From Bacteroidaceae bacterium (GTDB lineage Bacteria > Bacteroidota > Bacteroidia > Bacteroidales > Bacteroidaceae), in assembly GCA_017646665.1 (NCBI GenBank), contig JAGCMB010000003.1:1-43508 (forward strand): a DNA stretch of 43,508 bases, in the 5' to 3' direction. Shown here piece after piece: positions 15,753-23,526 of this stretch; position 1 is the first letter of the stretch, and each line of letters opens with the position of its first letter. Under the pieces are notes generated by a model. The model was not told the origin of the DNA and made no database searches. It worked only from the letters and a program-made list of their open reading frames with translations. The position numbers and the translations under genes were made by a program.

Positions 15753-16856
15753 ATGGCACTTTATCCAAAACTTATAATGGATGCACTTGAAAAGGTGCGT
15801 TATCCCGGTAATGGTAAAAACCTTGTAGAGGCCGGGATGGTCGATGACAATATTCGTATCGATGGTAACAAGGTAAGCTTTTCGCTGATATTTGACAAAC
15901 CTACAGATCCTTTCATCCGTTCTGTGGTGAAGTCGGCCGAGGCAGCAATACATCTTTATGTCGGTAAAGAGGTTGAGATTGAGGGGAACATCAGCGTCGT
16001 GAGTCGTCAGGCAATGCGTCCCGAAGTCGGTAAATTTCTGCCACAGGTGAAGAATGTGATTGCAGTGTCATCGGGAAAGGGCGGAGTCGGAAAATCCACC
16101 GTTTCTGCAAATCTTGCTATCGCTTTGGCTCGTTTGGGCTACAAGGTGGGTTTGCTCGATGCCGATATTTTTGGACCTTCAATCCCCAAGATGTTCAGTG
16201 TGGAAGATGCTCGCCCTTATAGTGAGAACATTGATGGTCGTGACCTTATCCAGCCAATAGAGAAATATGGAGTAAAACTGCTTTCAATAGGTTTTTTCGT
16301 AGACCCTGAGCAGGCAATTCTGTGGCGTGGCGGTATGGCAAGCAATGCCTTGAAACAGCTTATTGCCGATGCCAATTGGGGCGACCTTGACTATTTCTTG
16401 ATAGATTTGCCTCCGGGTACAAGTGATATTCATCTCACCATTGTGCAATGTCTTGCTTTGACAGGTGCAGTTGTTGTAACAACACCACAGGAGGTTGCTT
16501 TGGCTGCTGCGATAAAGGGCGTGGATATGTTTGTCAACGACAAGGTGTCTGTCCCCATTCTTGGCCTTGTCGAGAATATGGCTTGGTTTACTCCTGCTGA
16601 ACTGCCCGACAACAGATACTATATTTTTGGCAAGGAGGGTGGTAAACGTATGGCAGAAACTTATGGAATTCCTCTTATTGGTCAAATACCGCTCGTTCAG
16701 AGTATTTGTGAGAGTGGTGACGCCGGAATACCTGTGGCAATGAAAGCGGACACTCCCGATGGCCAAGCCTTTTTGCAGGTAGCCGCTTCGCTTGTTGAAC
16801 AGACCAATAGACGCAATGCAGACTTGCCCGAAACAAAGATTGTAGGAACAAAATGA
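15753..16856 (+). CDS. mrp: Mrp/ApbC/NBP35-type iron-sulfur cluster carrier ATPase
   Basis: This P-loop ATPase is thought to bind and deliver Fe-S clusters. The 367-residue protein has an N-terminal MIP18/DUF59-type domain (about residues 1-85), then a deviant Walker A SSGKGGVGKSTVSANLA, a Walker B-like DYFLIDLPPGTSD, and QEVALAAAIKGVDMF. The CxxC pair that many Mrp proteins carry after ENMxWF is missing: the protein reads ENMAWFTPAELPDNRYYIFG. As far as I recall, other Bacteroidetes homologues share this. Cluster binding here must use other ligands or may be lost. It ends inside a bidirectional terminator. Confidence 0.92.
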   Translation: MALYPKLIMDALEKVRYPGNGKNLVEAGMVDDNIRIDGNKVSFSLIFDKPTDPFIRSVVKSAEAAIHLYVGKEVEIEGNISVVSRQAMRPEVGKFLPQVKNVIAVSSGKGGVGKSTVSANLAIALARLGYKVGLLDADIFGPSIPKMFSVEDARPYSENIDGRDLIQPIEKYGVKLLSIGFFVDPEQAILWRGGMASNALKQLIADANWGDLDYFLIDLPPGTSDIHLTIVQCLALTGAVVVTTPQEVALAAAIKGVDMFVNDKVSVPILGLVENMAWFTPAELPDNRYYIFGKEGGKRMAETYGIPLIGQIPLVQSICESGDAGIPVAMKADTPDGQAFLQVAASLVEQTNRRNADLPETKIVGTK

Positions 16857-16894
16857 TAAAAAAATCAGCAGCGTTCGCTGCTGATTTTTTTATC
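16855..16894. terminator. Bidirectional terminator between mrp and the minus-strand lpxK unit
   Basis: A stem of up to 19 bp (16855-16873 with 16876-16894, core AATCAGCAGCG/CGCTGCTGATT) is flanked by seven A and seven T residues, so it can stop transcripts from either side. The last two bases of the mrp stop codon (16854-16856) are part of the stem, and the minus-strand gene ends at 16893, also inside it. Confidence 0.92.
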
Positions 16895-17114
16895 ATTTGA
16901 ATCTTTCGACTTGGAAATAGAAGTATATTGCAGCCGCAATCAGGAGCAGACCGATTGTCCCGTAAATCCATCGCGCTCCATTTCGCCCGAACTTCTTTAC
17001 TGCAAAACGGCAATTGTCGGCGGTGAAAAACCAATCCTGGTTGAACAACGAAGCAAACAGGGCAATTACACCCGTCAACAGGAATATTCCCTGAACAATG
17101 TTGTGCAATATCAT
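16893..17114 (-). CDS. Small two-helix membrane protein, Imm17-like
   Basis: The 73-residue protein has two hydrophobic helices (about residues 4-25 and 50-70) flanking a conserved-looking middle, NQDWFFTADNCRFAVKKFGRNGARWIYG. The WFF...FGRNGARWxYG pattern resembles the Imm17 family of two-helix proteins predicted as immunity proteins of polymorphic toxins. No toxin gene is present nearby, so a housekeeping membrane role is equally possible. The start MILHNIVQG at 17114 is preferred: it lies 4 bases after the thiL stop, while the longer open frame (to 17168) overlaps thiL and adds an unlikely basic leader. Confidence 0.75.
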   Translation of the reverse strand: MILHNIVQGIFLLTGVIALFASLFNQDWFFTADNCRFAVKKFGRNGARWIYGTIGLLLIAAAIYFYFQVERFK

Positions 17115-17118
17115 ATAC

Positions 17119-18156
17119 TTATTTTTCCAGTGGTGTCCAGCCTTGAGCCTTGAGCTGCATCTCAACACCGTCGCGAGTGATGAGGGCCAGTCCCATAGTG
17201 TCGCTTACGATATGTCCGATAACCCGTACATCCTTCATTGCAGCAACTTTCTCGTGGTCGGCAATGGGTACTGTGAACAGCAGTTCATAGTCCTCGCCAC
17301 CTCCCAAAGCGCAGGTAATGACATTGAGGTTCAACTCCTCTGCCATTATTGCTGTTTGGTAATCTATGGGAATTCGTTCCTCATATATTCTGCAACCGAC
17401 GCCGCTCTGCTTGCAAATGTGCATAAGTTCGGACGCAAGACCATCACTGATGTCCATCATTGCAGTAGGCTTGACGTTCTCGTTGCGTAGTTTCTCAATT
17501 ATCTCTTTGCGTGCCTCTGGCTTTAGCTGACGCTCAAGGATATATTCCTTGCCTGAAAAATCGGGCTGCATATCCTTGTCGGCTGTTGCTATCTTTTCGC
17601 GCTCAAGCAGTTGTAGCCCCATATAGGCTGCTCCCAAATTGCCGGTAACGCATATAAGGTCTGTCTCCTTTGCACCGCTTCTTTTGACAGATGTGCCTTT
17701 GGGTGCCGTTCCTGTTGCTGTGATGCTTATGGCAAGGCCTGTGAGTGACGAGGTTGTGTCGCCACCTACAATGTCCACACCATATTGTTCGCAGGCGAGT
17801 ATTATTCCGGAATACAACTCTTCAACATCTTCTATGCAGAACTTGCGGCTGATGCCGAGTGAAACGGTTATCTGCTTGGGTGTGCCGTTCATTGCATATA
17901 TATCCGAAATGTTTGCAATTACGGCTTTGTAACCAAGATGCTTTAGCGGAAAATATGTGAGGTCGAAATGCACACCCTCCATAAAAAGGTCGGTGCTTAT
18001 CAGGACTTCATCACTGTCGTCGAATTGTAGTATTGCTGCGTCGTCGCCAACACCCTTTATCGTTTCCTTGTTTATTGGTTTGATGTCCTTTGTCAATCGC
18101 TCAATGAACCCGAATTCTCCAAGCGATGATATTTCGGTACGTTTTGTCGTGTTCAT
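17119..18156 (-). CDS. thiL: Thiamine-monophosphate kinase
   Basis: ThiL phosphorylates thiamine monophosphate with ATP to give thiamine diphosphate, the active coenzyme. The 345-residue protein shows the ATP-grasp-unrelated PurM/SelD fold markers: GVGDDAAIL near residue 37, STDLFMEGVHFDL, VGGDTTSS, VTGNLGAAYMG, and MDISDGLASEL. The opening SSLGEFGFIERLT is the family N-terminus. It sits 9 bases after pnp in a minus-strand unit lpxK-pnp-thiL-small membrane protein. No TPP riboswitch was seen in front of it, so thiamine does not obviously control it at this site. Confidence 0.95.
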   Translation of the reverse strand: MNTTKRTEISSLGEFGFIERLTKDIKPINKETIKGVGDDAAILQFDDSDEVLISTDLFMEGVHFDLTYFPLKHLGYKAVIANISDIYAMNGTPKQITVSLGISRKFCIEDVEELYSGIILACEQYGVDIVGGDTTSSLTGLAISITATGTAPKGTSVKRSGAKETDLICVTGNLGAAYMGLQLLEREKIATADKDMQPDFSGKEYILERQLKPEARKEIIEKLRNENVKPTAMMDISDGLASELMHICKQSGVGCRIYEERIPIDYQTAIMAEELNLNVITCALGGGEDYELLFTVPIADHEKVAAMKDVRVIGHIVSDTMGLALITRDGVEMQLKAQGWTPLEK

Positions 18157-18165
18157 ATCAATTGT

Positions 18166-18975
18166 TTATGCGCGGTTAATAATCTCGCGGAATATTGTTG
18201 TCATTTTGGGCTGTGCCTCATCTGCTGCTTTTTGAACCTCCTCGTGGCTGCACTCAACAACAATGCCCTCAACGCCAAGGTCTGTGATTACAGAGATACC
18301 AAACACGCGGATGCCGCAGTGACGGGCAACGATAACCTCGGGAACTGTTGACATACCCACTGCATCACCTCCCATACGATGGAACATACGGTACTCTGCC
18401 GGTGTTTCGAAAGTCGGGCCTTGTGTGCCAAGGTATACTCCTTCGACAATTCTGATTTCTTTCTCGGCTGCAATCTCCTTTGCCATAGCGATGAGGCTCT
18501 TGTCGTATGCGGCACTCATGTCGGGGAAACGGTCGCCATAAGGGATGTTCTTTCCGCGCAATGGGTGCTCGGGGAAGAAGTTGATGTGGTCGTTGATTAT
18601 CATCAGATCACCAATGATGAAGTCCGGGTTCATACCTCCGGCTGCGTTTGAAACAAAAAGTGTCTTTATGCCAAGTTCGCGCATGACGCGTACAGGGAAT
18701 GTTACCTCTTTCATTGAATAGCCTTCGTAGAAATGGAAACGTCCCTGCATTGCCATAATCTCCTTGTTGCCCAACTTACCAAAGATAAGTTTGCCCGAGT
18801 GGCCTTCCACTGTAGACAATGGGAAGTTTGGAATGTCTTTGTACTCAATCTCGTATTTGTCGGTTATCTCGTTGACAAGGCTACCAAGGCCGGTGCCGAG
18901 GATTATCGCTGTTTCGGGAGATGTTGTCATCTTGCCTCTGAGGAATTCAGCTGTTTCTTGAATTTTCTGTAACAT
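18166..18975 (-). CDS. Purine-nucleoside phosphorylase
   Basis: This is a family-2 (trimeric) purine nucleoside phosphorylase that splits inosine or guanosine with phosphate to base and ribose-1-phosphate in purine salvage. The 269-residue form beginning LQKIQETAEFLRGKM shows ILGTGLGSL, the phosphate-binding VEGHSGKL and QGRFHFYEGY, VSNAAGGMN, GTQGPTFETPAE and the base-binding VITDLGVEG. The frame is open 13 codons further upstream, but homologues start at this Met. With this start the gene overlaps the end of lpxK by 29 bases, suggesting coupled translation. Confidence 0.93.
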   Translation of the reverse strand: MLQKIQETAEFLRGKMTTSPETAIILGTGLGSLVNEITDKYEIEYKDIPNFPLSTVEGHSGKLIFGKLGNKEIMAMQGRFHFYEGYSMKEVTFPVRVMRELGIKTLFVSNAAGGMNPDFIIGDLMIINDHINFFPEHPLRGKNIPYGDRFPDMSAAYDKSLIAMAKEIAAEKEIRIVEGVYLGTQGPTFETPAEYRMFHRMGGDAVGMSTVPEVIVARHCGIRVFGISVITDLGVEGIVVECSHEEVQKAADEAQPKMTTIFREIINRA

Positions 18976-20008
18976 AGTCGTAAATATTTTTGTTAAACAA
19001 TTTGTCTTCTCCATCCAATATCTCTACCACAATTGGTATTGCGTATATATTGTTGCGTATGACTTGTGGCAGTTCTTTGCGATGCTTTATTCTTGTTGCA
19101 TCCTTCTCTGTAGTCACAATCATTGTGCTTCCGCTCTTAAGGAAACGCTCGGCGATGTCGTCAATTTCTGTATCGCTGAAATTGTGGTGGTCGCCATATT
19201 GCATAAGTTCAACTTTTGCACCGCGTCCTTCCATTTCGGCTTTCAAATGTTGTGGTTTTGCTATGCCGGTAACAAGTAGTATGCGGCTCTCCTTGTTTAT
19301 GGTAATATCTTGTATGGCTTCGTCGAACAGTGGGTATGGCTTGCCATAACGTACTGTCGAGAAATATACAGGAATATCCTTTTTCCTTTTTATGTAACAG
19401 CGGTGTCCTGCTTTCTGTTCACATGTAATATCCTTGCACTTGGTGAATATTACAATATCGGCGCGTTTAATTCCGGCAACGCCTTCTCGCAAACGCCCGA
19501 ACGGCAACACGTTGTCGTTGCATAGAGTGCGATTGCTGTCTATCAACAAGATGTTCAGACCGGCTTTTACATGGCGGTGCTGATATGCGTCGTCGAGCAG
19601 GATTGCCTGCAAATTTCTATTGTCTGCAGTTAGCTGTTCAATGCCGTTTACGCGTTTTTCGCATACGGCAACATCAATATCCTTGAATTTTTCCTTTATC
19701 TGGAATGGCTCGTCGCCAAGCTGTTCCATTGTTGAGCTTTTATCGGCTTTTATATATCCTTTGCTCTTGCGGCCGTAGCCCCTGCTCAGTACGGCTATCT
19801 GATATTTCTCTTTTAACAGCCTTACAATGTATTCAATGTGTGGAGTCTTACCTGTGCCACCAACAGAAATGTTCCCGACACAAATCGTCGGGATGTCAAA
19901 ACAACGGCTTTTGATTATTCCTGCATCAAAGGCCTTGTTTCTTGCAGCCATAATCCAATAATATGGATTGGCAATATCTGCCAGGGTACGCAAAATATTT
20001 CTTTTCAC
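18947..20008 (-). CDS. lpxK: Tetraacyldisaccharide 4'-kinase
   Basis: LpxK phosphorylates the 4' position of the lipid A disaccharide at the inner face of the cytoplasmic membrane. The 353-residue protein has a short N-terminal amphipathic or membrane-associated helix (PYYWIMAARNKAF), then the P-loop CVGNISVGGTGKTPHIEY (Walker A about residues 48-55), VLSRGYGRKSKG, LGDEPFQI, LLDDAYQHRHV and a Walker B-like ILLIDSNRTL. Its presence shows a Gram-negative organism with lipid A. It is the first gene of its unit; a TATTTTTG box on the minus strand (20046-20039) lies about 30 bases before the start. Confidence 0.95.
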   Translation of the reverse strand: MKRNILRTLADIANPYYWIMAARNKAFDAGIIKSRCFDIPTICVGNISVGGTGKTPHIEYIVRLLKEKYQIAVLSRGYGRKSKGYIKADKSSTMEQLGDEPFQIKEKFKDIDVAVCEKRVNGIEQLTADNRNLQAILLDDAYQHRHVKAGLNILLIDSNRTLCNDNVLPFGRLREGVAGIKRADIVIFTKCKDITCEQKAGHRCYIKRKKDIPVYFSTVRYGKPYPLFDEAIQDITINKESRILLVTGIAKPQHLKAEMEGRGAKVELMQYGDHHNFSDTEIDDIAERFLKSGSTMIVTTEKDATRIKHRKELPQVIRNNIYAIPIVVEILDGEDKLFNKNIYDYVTENSRNS

Positions 20009-20038
20009 AATGTATGTTTTTTACAGGCTACCTTTATG

Positions 20039-20046
20039 CAAAAATA
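20039..20046 (-). promoter_or_regulatory. Candidate -7 box of the lpxK unit
   Basis: Read on the minus strand, 20046-20039 is TATTTTTG, matching TAnnTTTG. Initiation just downstream would leave a leader of about 25 bases. No clear -33 element is present at the expected spacing. The rest of 20047-20169 is A/T-rich with no gene. Confidence 0.4.
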
Positions 20047-20169
20047 TAGAATTATTTATAAACGCCTGTTACCTTTTGTCAAAATTTCTCACTCTAATGG
20101 TTGCATTGTGTTAAAAAATCTTATAATTGTTGTTTTTTTACGAATGAGCCAATGATTTTTTAATAAATG

Positions 20170-20200
20170 TTTACCGATTCGAAAAAAAAAACTACTTTTG
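20170..20200 (+). promoter_or_regulatory. Promoter of tRNA-Ser (and possibly exbB)
   Basis: TTTA at 20170-20173, a 19-base spacer and TACTTTTG at 20193-20200 closely match the Bacteroidetes primary promoter (TTTG-N19-TAnnTTTG). The expected start near 20207 precedes the tRNA by about 64 bases. Confidence 0.65.
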
Positions 20201-20270
20201 TCGTGAAATAAAGTGTTGCATTGCAAAAAAAGTTGTAACTTGCAACCCGATTGGTGGTAGACTCTATTAG

Positions 20271-20358
20271 GGAAAGATGCTCGAGTGGTTGAAGAGGCAC
20301 GCCTGGAAAGCGTGTATACGCCAAAAGCGTATCGGGGGTTCGAATCCCCCTCTTTCCG
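20271..20358 (+). tRNA. tRNA-Ser (anticodon GGA)
   Basis: This is an 88-base class II tRNA. The acceptor stem GGAAAGA 20271-20277 pairs with TCTTTCC 20351-20357, with G as discriminator. The anticodon stem CACGC/GCGTG encloses loop CTGGAAA with anticodon GGA at 20305-20307. The long variable arm (TATACGCC...GCGTAT) is diagnostic of Ser, and the T loop GGTTCGAATCC is standard. The 3' CCA is not encoded. It reads UCC/UCU serine codons. Confidence 0.96.
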
Positions 20359-20408
20359 CAGTGTTTGAATGAATTAACTTAAAATATTAATCTAAAAAAT
20401 TAAACAAA

Positions 20409-21260
20409 ATGAAAAAGCTTTTTGCAATCGTTGCAATGTTGGGCTTGTTCGCTACAGCCCAAGTTTATGCTCAGGATGCAAATCCTGTAGCTACATCAGA
20501 GGATGCAGTTACCGCTATCAGCGATTCTATTCCAAATGATTCAATTCCAGTAGAGGCTCCAGCAGAAGAGACTGCTGCAGAAGAGGCTCCAGTTGAGGAG
20601 GCAGTTGTCGCAGAAGGTGGTATCCTTGGCGTACACAAAGGTTTGAAGACTAAGTTCATCGAGGGTGGTCCAGAGTTCATGGCGCTTGTATCAATCGCTT
20701 TGGTTATCGGTCTTGCTTTCTGTATTGAACGTATCATTTACCTTAGCCTTGCAAAGGTTAATTCTAAGAAGCTTATGGGCGCTATCGCTGATGCTCTTTC
20801 AAAGGGTGACGTTGAGGCTGCAAAGGAGATTTGCCGTAACACAGCTGGTCCTGTAGCTGCTATCTGCTATCAGGGTCTTCTCCGCATCGACGAGGGTCTT
20901 GACACTGTTGAGCGTTCAGTAGTATCTTACGGTAGCCTTCAGTCTTCAATGCTTGAGAAGGGTTGTTCTTGGATCACATTGTTCATCGCGATGGCTCCAT
21001 CACTCGGATTCTTGGGTACTGTGGTTGGTATGGTCATGGCGTTCGATGATATCCAGCGCGAGGGTGACATCTCTCCAACTATCGTTGCCGGTGGTATGAA
21101 GGTGGCTCTTATCACAACTATCTACGGTATTGTCGTTGCTCTTATCCTTCAGGTATTCTACAACTTTATCCTCACCAAGATTGAGTCTATCGTTGCCGAT
21201 ATGGAGGATTCTTCAATCACTTTGCTCGACTTGCTCACAAAGTACAACCTTAAGAAGTAA
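20409..21260 (+). CDS. exbB: MotA/TolQ/ExbB proton channel family protein with signal peptide
   Basis: ExbB forms the pentameric inner-membrane proton channel that, with ExbD, energises TonB-dependent outer-membrane transport. The 283-residue protein begins with a cleavable-looking signal peptide (MKKLFAIVAMLGLFATAQVYA). An Ala/Glu/Pro-rich periplasmic stretch (about residues 22-70) follows, then three membrane helices and the conserved MAPSLGFLGTVVGMVMAF and GGMKVALITTIYGIVVA pore blocks. A long pre-sequence of this sort is common in Bacteroidetes ExbB. Fifty bases separate it from tRNA-Ser with neither a terminator nor a clear promoter in between. Confidence 0.93.
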   Translation: MKKLFAIVAMLGLFATAQVYAQDANPVATSEDAVTAISDSIPNDSIPVEAPAEETAAEEAPVEEAVVAEGGILGVHKGLKTKFIEGGPEFMALVSIALVIGLAFCIERIIYLSLAKVNSKKLMGAIADALSKGDVEAAKEICRNTAGPVAAICYQGLLRIDEGLDTVERSVVSYGSLQSSMLEKGCSWITLFIAMAPSLGFLGTVVGMVMAFDDIQREGDISPTIVAGGMKVALITTIYGIVVALILQVFYNFILTKIESIVADMEDSSITLLDLLTKYNLKK

Positions 21261-21283
21261 TAACAGCTAAATAAATATCAATT

Positions 21284-21727
21284 ATGAAAGCTGAAAAATA
21301 TGCTAATTTGTCAAAGTTTGTCTTCTATGGATTTTCTGCTTTGATTATAGTGGTTTTCGCCCTTTTCTTCTGTGTGGGTGAACCATTGATGCTGGAGCAG
21401 ACATCAGAGGCTACGAATGAGACAACTATGTTGCCGTATCCAAAATTTACAGAACTTTCTTTGTATTTGTGTTACGCGATGTTTGTTGTATCTGTGCTGT
21501 TGGTTATTGTTTTCGAAACAGCCGCTGCTGTTAAAAATGTTATGTATAGCACAAAGGGTCTTGGTAAGAACTTGATTAAGGCTGTTGTAATCATTGTTGC
21601 AATATTGGCTCTCTATCTTGTTTCACCAACAAATGTAGACTTCTTGTTGTACTTGCAGTATGTTCTCTTTGGTATTACTGCATTGCTGATGATTGGAAGT
21701 ATGTTTATTTCAAAAATGCGTTCTTGA
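21284..21727 (+). CDS. Four-helix membrane protein between exbB and exbD
   Basis: The 147-residue product has four hydrophobic segments at about residues 11-31, 59-82, 95-113 and 118-143, short loops and no signal peptide. The first loop (GEPLMLEQTSEATNETTM) should face the periplasm if the N-terminus is inside. I do not recognise a named family. Its fixed place, 23 bases after exbB and 27 bases before the first exbD, suggests an accessory or assembly role for the proton-channel complex. Confidence 0.85.
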   Translation: MKAEKYANLSKFVFYGFSALIIVVFALFFCVGEPLMLEQTSEATNETTMLPYPKFTELSLYLCYAMFVVSVLLVIVFETAAAVKNVMYSTKGLGKNLIKAVVIIVAILALYLVSPTNVDFLLYLQYVLFGITALLMIGSMFISKMRS

Positions 21728-21754
21728 TTAACCCTTTTATAACAGAGTTAGATA

Positions 21755-22441
21755 ATGGGAAAAAGTAAAAGAAAAGTTCCGGGAATCAACGCCAGCTCAA
21801 CAGCGGATATCTCGTTCATTCTGCTCATCTTTTTCTTGGTCGTGACCTCAATGAACTCGAACTTTGGTTTGCAGGTTATGCTTCCAAACCCTCCTGATGA
21901 ACAACAGCAGGATGACCCCGAGGTTCATGAGCGCAACCTTTTGAAGGTGTACGTGAATATGGACAACGAGATAATGGTTACCGCCGGTAAGTTGAGGGAA
22001 GGTGAAAGACCGTTGATGCTCAAGGTTGACGAACTCGATGAATTGCGCGAGTTGGCCAAGGAGTTCATCACCGCAAATACCCCCGGTGGTAAAGTTAACG
22101 AAAACTATCCCGAGCCTAAGAAAAAGTTGGATACCATTACATATATTAACGAGGCAGGTCTTGAGATTAACTACCCCAATGGTGTTAGCAACATCGTAAG
22201 GAACAACCAGCACGTTATTACCTTGCAGACCGACCGTTCTACAAAGTACGAGGTTTACTTTAAGGTGCAGGAGGTGCTCTACAGCGCATACAACGAGTTG
22301 CGTGAGGAGTTTGCAAAGGAGGTTTATGGTGTTCAGGACCCAGAAAAGCAACTTACAGCAGACGAACTTGAATTGTGTCGTCGCCGTTATGTGAATATGA
22401 TTTCTGAGGCTCAACCTATTGAAATTGGTAAGAGAAAGTAA
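21755..22441 (+). CDS. exbD: Biopolymer transport protein ExbD/TolR (first copy)
   Basis: ExbD is a single-span protein whose conserved membrane Asp carries protons through the ExbB channel. The 228-residue protein shows INASSTADISFILLIFFLVVTSM with Asp18 as the channel residue. An unusually long periplasmic domain follows (about residues 40-228) and includes a Pro/Gln/Asp linker and an extra segment compared with the roughly 140-residue classical ExbD. The end ITLQTDRSTKYEVYFKVQEVL resembles the TolR/ExbD fold. The second copy starts 2 bases downstream, so the pair is probably co-translated and may form a heteromer. Confidence 0.92.
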   Translation: MGKSKRKVPGINASSTADISFILLIFFLVVTSMNSNFGLQVMLPNPPDEQQQDDPEVHERNLLKVYVNMDNEIMVTAGKLREGERPLMLKVDELDELRELAKEFITANTPGGKVNENYPEPKKKLDTITYINEAGLEINYPNGVSNIVRNNQHVITLQTDRSTKYEVYFKVQEVLYSAYNELREEFAKEVYGVQDPEKQLTADELELCRRRYVNMISEAQPIEIGKRK

Positions 22442-22443
22442 CT

Positions 22444-22917
22444 ATGAGTAAATTTAGCGACAAAGGAAAGGCAGAAATGCCTGAATTGAATACCTCGTCA
22501 TTGCCTGACTTGATTTTCTCAATTCTGTTCTTCTTTATGATTGTAACATCAATGCGTGAGCAGGAAGTAAAGGTACAGGTTGAGTTGCCAAAGGGTACTG
22601 AGTTGACGAAGTTGGAGCGCAAATCTGCGATAACAAATATCTACATCGGTACTCCTATGAATAACAAGGAGAGCCAGGAAGCCGGTATTCAGCTTAATGA
22701 CCGCCAGCTTTCACGTCGCGAGGTAAACAACCTCAAGGCGTATATCGTGGAAGAGAAGGAGCGCTTGGGTTCTAAGGCTGCTAAAATGAAAGTGGCTCTT
22801 AAGATTGACAATAATATCGATATGGGTCTTTTGTCCGATGTCAAGATGCAATTGCGTAAGGCTTATGCATTGCAGATTTTCTACTCGGCTAACGAGGAAA
22901 AGGCAAACGGAAAGTAA
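22444..22917 (+). CDS. exbD: Biopolymer transport protein ExbD/TolR (second copy)
   Basis: This 157-residue ExbD has the motif LNTSSLPDLIFSILFFFMIVTSMRE with Asp22 as the proton-carrying residue in a single helix (about residues 21-38). A periplasmic domain of normal length then contains VALKIDNNIDMGLLSDVKMQLRKA, the usual ExbD/TolR end. Two different ExbD genes behind one ExbB are typical of Bacteroidetes. It is the last gene of the cluster, with a terminator 20 bases past the stop. Confidence 0.93.
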   Translation: MSKFSDKGKAEMPELNTSSLPDLIFSILFFFMIVTSMREQEVKVQVELPKGTELTKLERKSAITNIYIGTPMNNKESQEAGIQLNDRQLSRREVNNLKAYIVEEKERLGSKAAKMKVALKIDNNIDMGLLSDVKMQLRKAYALQIFYSANEEKANGK

Positions 22918-22937
22918 ACCATTTGGATATTCGTGAT

Positions 22938-22973
22938 AAAAAAATAGCATCAACATTGTTGATGCTATTTTTT
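22938..22973. terminator. Bidirectional terminator between exbD and folA
   Basis: A 16-bp stem, 22939-22954 with 22958-22973 (core TAGCATCAAC/GTTGATGCTA), has an ATT loop. It is flanked by seven A residues on one side and six T residues on the other, so it can act on the exbD transcript and on the converging thyA-folA transcript. Confidence 0.9.
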
Positions 22974-23019
22974 ATTTGTATAAAATGCAGAATCTGTTAT
23001 TGACGGCCTTTGTCTTTGG

Positions 23020-23517
23020 TTATAGTTTTCTTTTTAAATATGTGACGAAACGGTAGTTGAACTCGTGCTTTTCGTCAATTGTGTGCTCTTCTGACTCAAT
23101 TGTTTCCCACTCGTTCTTGGCAAAGTCGGGGAAGAATGCATCGGCCTCTTGTGGCGTGTCGTCAATCTCAGTCAGGCATAAAATATCGGCAAGTGGGAGT
23201 GCGGTTCTGTACAACATTTCGCCACCAATGATATACACTATATCTTCATTGGTGCAGTTGGCGAGAGCCTCCTCTATGGAACTGAATGTTTCGCATCCTG
23301 GGAACTCCTTTTCTTTTCGCGATAGAACAATGTTGCGACGGTTTGGCAAGGCTCCCTTGGGTAACGAACGGAATGTATTGCTGCCCATAATTATGGTGTG
23401 CCCTGTCGTGAGCTCCTTGAAGCGTTTCAGGTCGTTAGGAAGCCAATATATGAGCTTGTTGCCAACACCGATGGCGTTGTTCTTTGCTATGGCTGCTATG
23501 AGTGCTAATTTGTACAT
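23020..23517 (-). CDS. folA: Dihydrofolate reductase
   Basis: The enzyme reduces dihydrofolate to tetrahydrofolate with NADPH, recycling the folate spent by thymidylate synthase. The 165-residue protein has the N-terminal LIAAIAKNNAIGVGNKLIYWLPNDL substrate loop with the catalytic acidic residue in WLPNDLKRFKELT, TIIMGSNTFRSLP, NIVLSRKE and the IYIIGGEMLY dinucleotide segment. It lies 9 bases downstream of thyA on the minus strand, the common thyA-folA pair. Length and motifs are those of the chromosomal, trimethoprim-sensitive type; resistance cannot be judged from sequence alone. Confidence 0.96.
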   Translation of the reverse strand: MYKLALIAAIAKNNAIGVGNKLIYWLPNDLKRFKELTTGHTIIMGSNTFRSLPKGALPNRRNIVLSRKEKEFPGCETFSSIEEALANCTNEDIVYIIGGEMLYRTALPLADILCLTEIDDTPQEADAFFPDFAKNEWETIESEEHTIDEKHEFNYRFVTYLKRKL

Positions 23518-23526
23518 AATGGTCTT

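Noticed and set aside
18157-18165. Possible TPP riboswitch controlling thiL
   Set aside because: Only 9 bases separate pnp and thiL, so there is no room for one.
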